From Ichthyophonus hoferi (lineage: Eukaryota > Opisthokonta > Ichthyosporea > Ichthyophonida > Ichthyophonidae), in NCBI GenBank assembly GCA_002751075.1, contig NAOQ01000132.1, forward strand, positions 124,084 through 134,378: DNA of 10,295 bases. The letters are read 5' to 3'. Shown here in pieces: positions 6,316 through 10,295 of the stretch; the stretch's first letter is position 1; each line of letters begins with the position of its first letter. The notes under the pieces were generated by a model. It saw nothing but the letters and a program-made list of their open reading frames with translations. It searched no databases and had not been told where the DNA came from. A program made the position numbers and the translations under genes.

Positions 6316-9300
6316 TCTTCTTGTTGTCCTCCTTCAAGCCTACAATTAGGTTGAAGACAGGCATCGAGGCAGTACTGTCGGGATCAACGCAGAAATAGCC
6401 ATTACGTTCTAATGTACAGGGAGGGAGAGGGAAGGAGGAAGGGGCTCTGTTAGCTAATAATCATAGGCTTAACTACAAAAGATCTAGAGCGAGATAAATA
6501 TGTCTCAGTTGTCCTGAAAGTCAGAACGAAAATCTGTAGGTAGCACTAGATAATACTGTCATGTGACAAGATAGAGGGGTAAAGTAAAATAAGAGTTTAC
6601 ATTTAGTTGGAGAGTTACAAAATAGTCATCCAAAATGCTTTATGTAAGCTTTTCATAACGTCAATGTGTATTATTATTTAAAGTAGGCTGGTGATAGACT
6701 GTATTTAATTTTCCTGTTTATTATTATTTTTTAGATCATATTTAATATCCGAATCCTTGATTGTTTCTAATTATGAGTATGACTCTTTTTAAAGATATGT
6801 GATGCTAACAATTTTGTATACCTTTTTTTATTTGTTATTTTTATTTTATTTTAACAATGCTCTTAAGATTAAATGAACAACTGTCAAGTAGATAACACAT
6901 AGATAAAGAGGGAGGGAAGGGGGGAGAGGTATACATACCAAACTGGAACTTATCTCCAACTTTGCAATCCTTGCATGACGGGTCTACCAAGGCACCTTTA
7001 ATGACCTTTAGGGAATAGAATATGGTCAGTTGTATTGGCCACTATAACCATTGCTGTTTATTTATAGTGCTCATAACATTCCATCTGCCATTAGTGTTTG
7101 ATTATTCTAAGTACAGATCATACTATATATATCTATATATACATGGACACCAAAAAATAACACTCCAGTAGATGAATCCGATGAGATGAATCAGAAATCA
7201 TTTTTAATCGGTGCAATTAATTTATTAATCTAAATGAACGCTAACCATAGATACACACACTATATTGTTAAACAATTTGTAGTTGCATAAGAATAAAAGA
7301 GACCTTATTATTACACCATTAGTGTTGCTTTTATTATTTAGACTATCTTTTCAGTGTTTTATGCCAATTTCTTACATGGTCTTTTGTGGCCTCCCACTTC
7401 CTTAACCCTTCCCCACGTGATTCTAACCCATCAATATTATATATACACAAGTGTATAAAACCTACATCCATGTATATGTACCATTCCTATAAGATCATGA
7501 CTACAGATATACTCCACTCCAATGACACACTCAGATACTAAACGGGGCATGATGTATATAGGTATAGTAGTACATAGGAGAGTATAGTATAACATTAGAA
7601 TAGGAATAAGTGTAAGTTACTATACTGTATTATAGTATAGGTTAAGCCAGTACCTTAAGGGAGTTCTTGTTGATCTTATCCATAAAGTTCTTAGAGGGTC
7701 CCTCCTCTCCCTCATCTACACTATCATCCATGAGCAGGGGCTCATACAACCTGGACCCCACCTTCTGTCAGTATGTATGCTATGTAAAGTGCTCTTTTAT
7801 GACTCGCTATATATCATAATTAAAAACAAGTAATGTAGATAGAGATGGTATATGACAGAACTTAGGTAGGTAAGTAGGTAGATAGGTAATAGAATGAATA
7901 ACATAGATCAATGTATTGACAAGACTCTACATTTGTCGCCTTCATCATAATAAGGGTATGTATACTCATACCCAATGAACTTCAGTGCAATGAAGCAATT
8001 GACACATCATTGCTATACTACACTACACACCTAACTTCACATGGGACGGGCTCAGACACCCAATGGATAAAGGTTTTGGGCTTGTTGTCAGGGGTCACCT
8101 CGGCATACTCACACATGAGCTCCACTACCTCACCATTCTCACCACGAATCATCTCCTTGACTGTAATCACAATGCTGTATAATGATAGGGTAGAGTTAAT
8201 TAATAATTAATGGTAGGAAAATACACTGAAAGTATGATGTGTACAAGATACAGAGATAAAGAGAGAGAAAGAGGGAGTAATCATTAATCTAAGATCATCA
8301 TATTAATCTAAGATCATGGAGCTATACTCCTATATATAGTATCCCAGCCTAATCTAAATAGACATAGACATATACCCTACCCTCACTTGCTTTCTCTCGT
8401 GTTCAGCAATTTCAGTAATACTAATACTAATAATAATACTAGTAATACTAACGATAGATCACACAACACTCAGCCTAGTTACTAACTATAAAATATACAG
8501 TCCCACCAGGCACATCTTCTTCATACCCCTATTATCTCTCCCAAGGGTATTTAGTGATTGGGCAATATAGCACTTACCCACGATGCTTTAGGCCCACTGG
8601 TTGGTCAGGAGTCAGGCGACGATAGCCCTTCTCCATGACTTCCTTGAAGTCAGAGGATTCGATGTAGAAAGTACCTGGGGGGATACTTGGAGTAAGAATC
8701 CCCCAAATATATATAGAAAGAAGGAAGGAAAGAAAAAAACGTGAAGCGTTCTAGCTTTTTTTTAGATGTTTTTTTTTAATTAGTTCAGGTCTTTCATTAT
8801 ATAACTATAATCATTTAATATCACTAGCAATTATTACTACATATGTGGACTGGAGCATAGGGAGAGAGAACTTACCAGTAAAAGGTACCGTGTGTTTGCC
8901 CAAACTGGGATCGAAGGGCACATTCTCGACCTCTACCACATCCCTCTTGTCAGTAGAATAGTTGACTAGGGTAACCTGTAACCAATAGGAACATGTGTTA
9001 CATATAGATTAAGTCTAGATCAGGACGATTATATGGGTTCATTCGATGTAAGATTAGAAAATTAAATTAAGGCCTGATTGGTAGCTGCATTAGCCTAATA
9101 TAGACAGATATAGTCTAGACTACTAGGGATGGTAATGAGGTAATGCCAAGCTGTGGCACTTGTCATGATAGTATTTAAGAGTTTAATATCAGCACATAGA
9201 GGAGGGAAATGGCTTCCATAACCACAAGCGGGGTGTCAATGGACCCAGGAAAACTACCAGAATGAGAGAGAAGGATGGTAGTAGAGAGAGAGAGATGCTG

Positions 9301-10045
9301 CATTCTACGTGTCATACATAAGCCTATATATATAATATAAACATAGCAACCAACAACATACTACAAACCTTCAGGGGGTATAGAGCAGCCATGACACGGG
9401 TTGCTTTTGTGTTGAGATCATCACGTACACAGTGGTCTAACATAGCCGAGTCAATAGTCGTTAGGTTGGTTGTGACTCCCACCTTAAAGGAGACTCGGTT
9501 AATAGAAAATACAGTTACATGAATACATAGGTATACTGTACATGAATATCGACACGTACACCACTAATACTGGCAAGAGAGAAAAAGAGGAGGATATTAG
9601 AGTATGTGTAGAAAAGGGAAGGAGGAAGAGAGAGGCAGAAAGGCAGTACCTTCTCACAGAAGGCATTAATAGCCTCAGGAGTGAAGCCACGACGACGTAG
9701 GGCAGGCAGGGTGTGCAGGCGAGGATCGTCCCAGTCGCGTACTACCCCCTCAGCTGATAGGGCAAAGGTCAGGGTGGGCTTAAGGTTAGTGACTGTAATA
9801 GTGATGCTTATAGTAATAGTAATAGTAATAGTAATAGTAATCGTAATAATAGTAAGAATGGTGTCACTAAGAACATACAGAGAAGACAAATCATATATAG
9901 TAGATCGTAGCAGTATAGATAAACTACAGTCCAAGGCTTACCAATAAGTTTAAGGATCTTGCGCTTTGACAGTACGGTGTTGGTAAGGTTAAGACGGCCA
10001 TACTCCCACTGCACAGGGCAATATACATCAAGGGCATTGCACAGC
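6311..10045 (-). CDS. QARS1: cytosolic glutaminyl-tRNA synthetase, 3' part
   Basis: Class I aminoacyl-tRNA synthetase that attaches glutamine to tRNA-Gln in the cytosol. Nine minus-strand exons: 10045-9942, 9753-9650, 9482-9369, 8975-8876, 8674-8578, 8174-8031, 7750-7654, 7005-6939 and 6408-6311 (TAA). All introns are GT-AG, 167-648 nt, with phases 1, 0, 0, 1, 2, 2, 0, 1, and the frame closes across every join. The fragment has 307 residues. It begins [18 protein letters not shown], then the KMSKS-equivalent LSKRKI (residues 25-30), then [20 protein letters not shown] and [10 protein letters not shown], all GlnRS signatures rather than GluRS. The two-barrel anticodon-binding domain follows, with [56 protein letters not shown] and CVDPDS near the end. 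The length from LCNALD to the stop matches human QARS1 closely. The catalytic Rossmann part (HIGH motif) and the N-terminal domain lie beyond the right edge. No damage was seen. The exon at 7750 uses TCCAG|G with a weak pyrimidine tract; nearby CAG and AAG sites would break the frame. Confidence 0.97.
8283..8317. repeat. 19-bp tandem duplication in a GlnRS intron
   Basis: The 16-nt word attaatctaagatcat occurs at 8283-8298 and again at 8302-8317, a period of 19. It lies in the 403-nt intron 8175-8577. This is probably a recent slippage duplication. Confidence 0.85.
8414..8452. repeat. (AATACT)-type microsatellite in a GlnRS intron
   Basis: Imperfect run of aatact, actaat and taataa units in the same intron as the tandem duplication at 8283-8317. 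Nothing else of note was seen in that intron. Confidence 0.75.
9794..9852. repeat. (GTAATA)n hexanucleotide repeat in a GlnRS intron
   Basis: About nine units of GTAATA with a few substitutions, filling much of the 188-nt intron 9754-9941. On the minus strand it reads as repeated TATTAC, about 40 nt upstream of the acceptor at 9755-9754. A TCACTAACC word near 9785 resembles a branch-point sequence. Confidence 0.9.
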
Positions 10046-10254
10046 CTAAGGGCAGGTAGTGCATGTTAGTTACACACCTCTACATATATACATAACATCT
10101 TATCATACTATAATACTATACCCAATACCACACCTAGAGCAATTCAGTATACAGTCTACATAGTAGATACTCAAAATGTATGTATATATGTATACCCAAT
10201 CTAACACTAACAATAATTAACCTTCCAATGGGTTAGGGACATTAAAATAGAATC

Positions 10255-10295
<41 letters not shown>
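10046..10295 (-). other. QARS1: GlnRS intron running off the window
   Basis: The acceptor TTAG|G at 10047/10045 begins the first visible exon, whose leading G should complete the codon before LCNALD (a TGG tryptophan in relatives). No further exon is recognisable up to the window edge. The sequence is AT-rich and non-coding in appearance. Confidence 0.7.
10258..10295. repeat. (TA)n dinucleotide repeat at window edge
   Basis: Perfect alternating T/A from about 10258 to the last base, so its full length is unknown. It lies inside the upstream GlnRS intron. Confidence 0.95.

Noticed and set aside
9756-10014. Open frames across the (GTAATA)n tract, including one continuing GlnRS exon 9942-10045 into its intron
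   Set aside because: The GlnRS protein is continuous only if 9754-9941 is removed as a GT-AG intron. The remaining frame is repeat-derived.

Overview
The window is nuclear DNA from an AT-rich eukaryote with canonical GT-AG introns. It holds three recognisable loci: a U1 spliceosomal RNA gene (+ strand, left edge), a complete or nearly complete alpha/beta-hydrolase gene of the TEX30/KANSL3-like family (- strand, five exons traced), and the 3' portion of a cytosolic glutaminyl-tRNA synthetase gene (- strand, nine exons traced to its stop). Exon-by-exon similarity to the human GlnRS as I remember it, multi-intron genes with introns of roughly 170-650 bases, and abundant microsatellites suggest an early-branching animal or a close protist relative. 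The sequence alone does not fix the taxon.

Layout. 5-165 is U1 snRNA, with its 5'-splice-site-pairing end, the U1-70K and U1A loops, an Sm site and a UUCG-capped 3' stem-loop. 166-1440 is non-coding as far as I can see: T-rich at first, then a 40-bp block of 90% GC with a 16-bp palindrome. 1459-4494 is the hydrolase gene; its intron 2 carries a 9-bp minisatellite. 4495-5168 has no firm gene. 5169-5449 may be a tiny spliced gene in + orientation, divergent from the hydrolase, but this is weak. 5722-5883 is a striking foldback with 53-nt arms. 6090-10045 is the GlnRS 3' half, and its next upstream intron runs off the right edge into a (TA)n tract.

The genes are unrelated housekeeping loci: splicing, a putative serine hydrolase, and tRNA-Gln charging. 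I see no operon-like system, virus-like element or complete transposon. The best candidate for something undescribed is the foldback between the GlnRS 3' end and the hydrolase 5' side. It could be a long small-RNA precursor or a decaying inverted duplication. All exon joins were made by eye from reading frame, splice consensus and remembered family sequence; no alignment was run.
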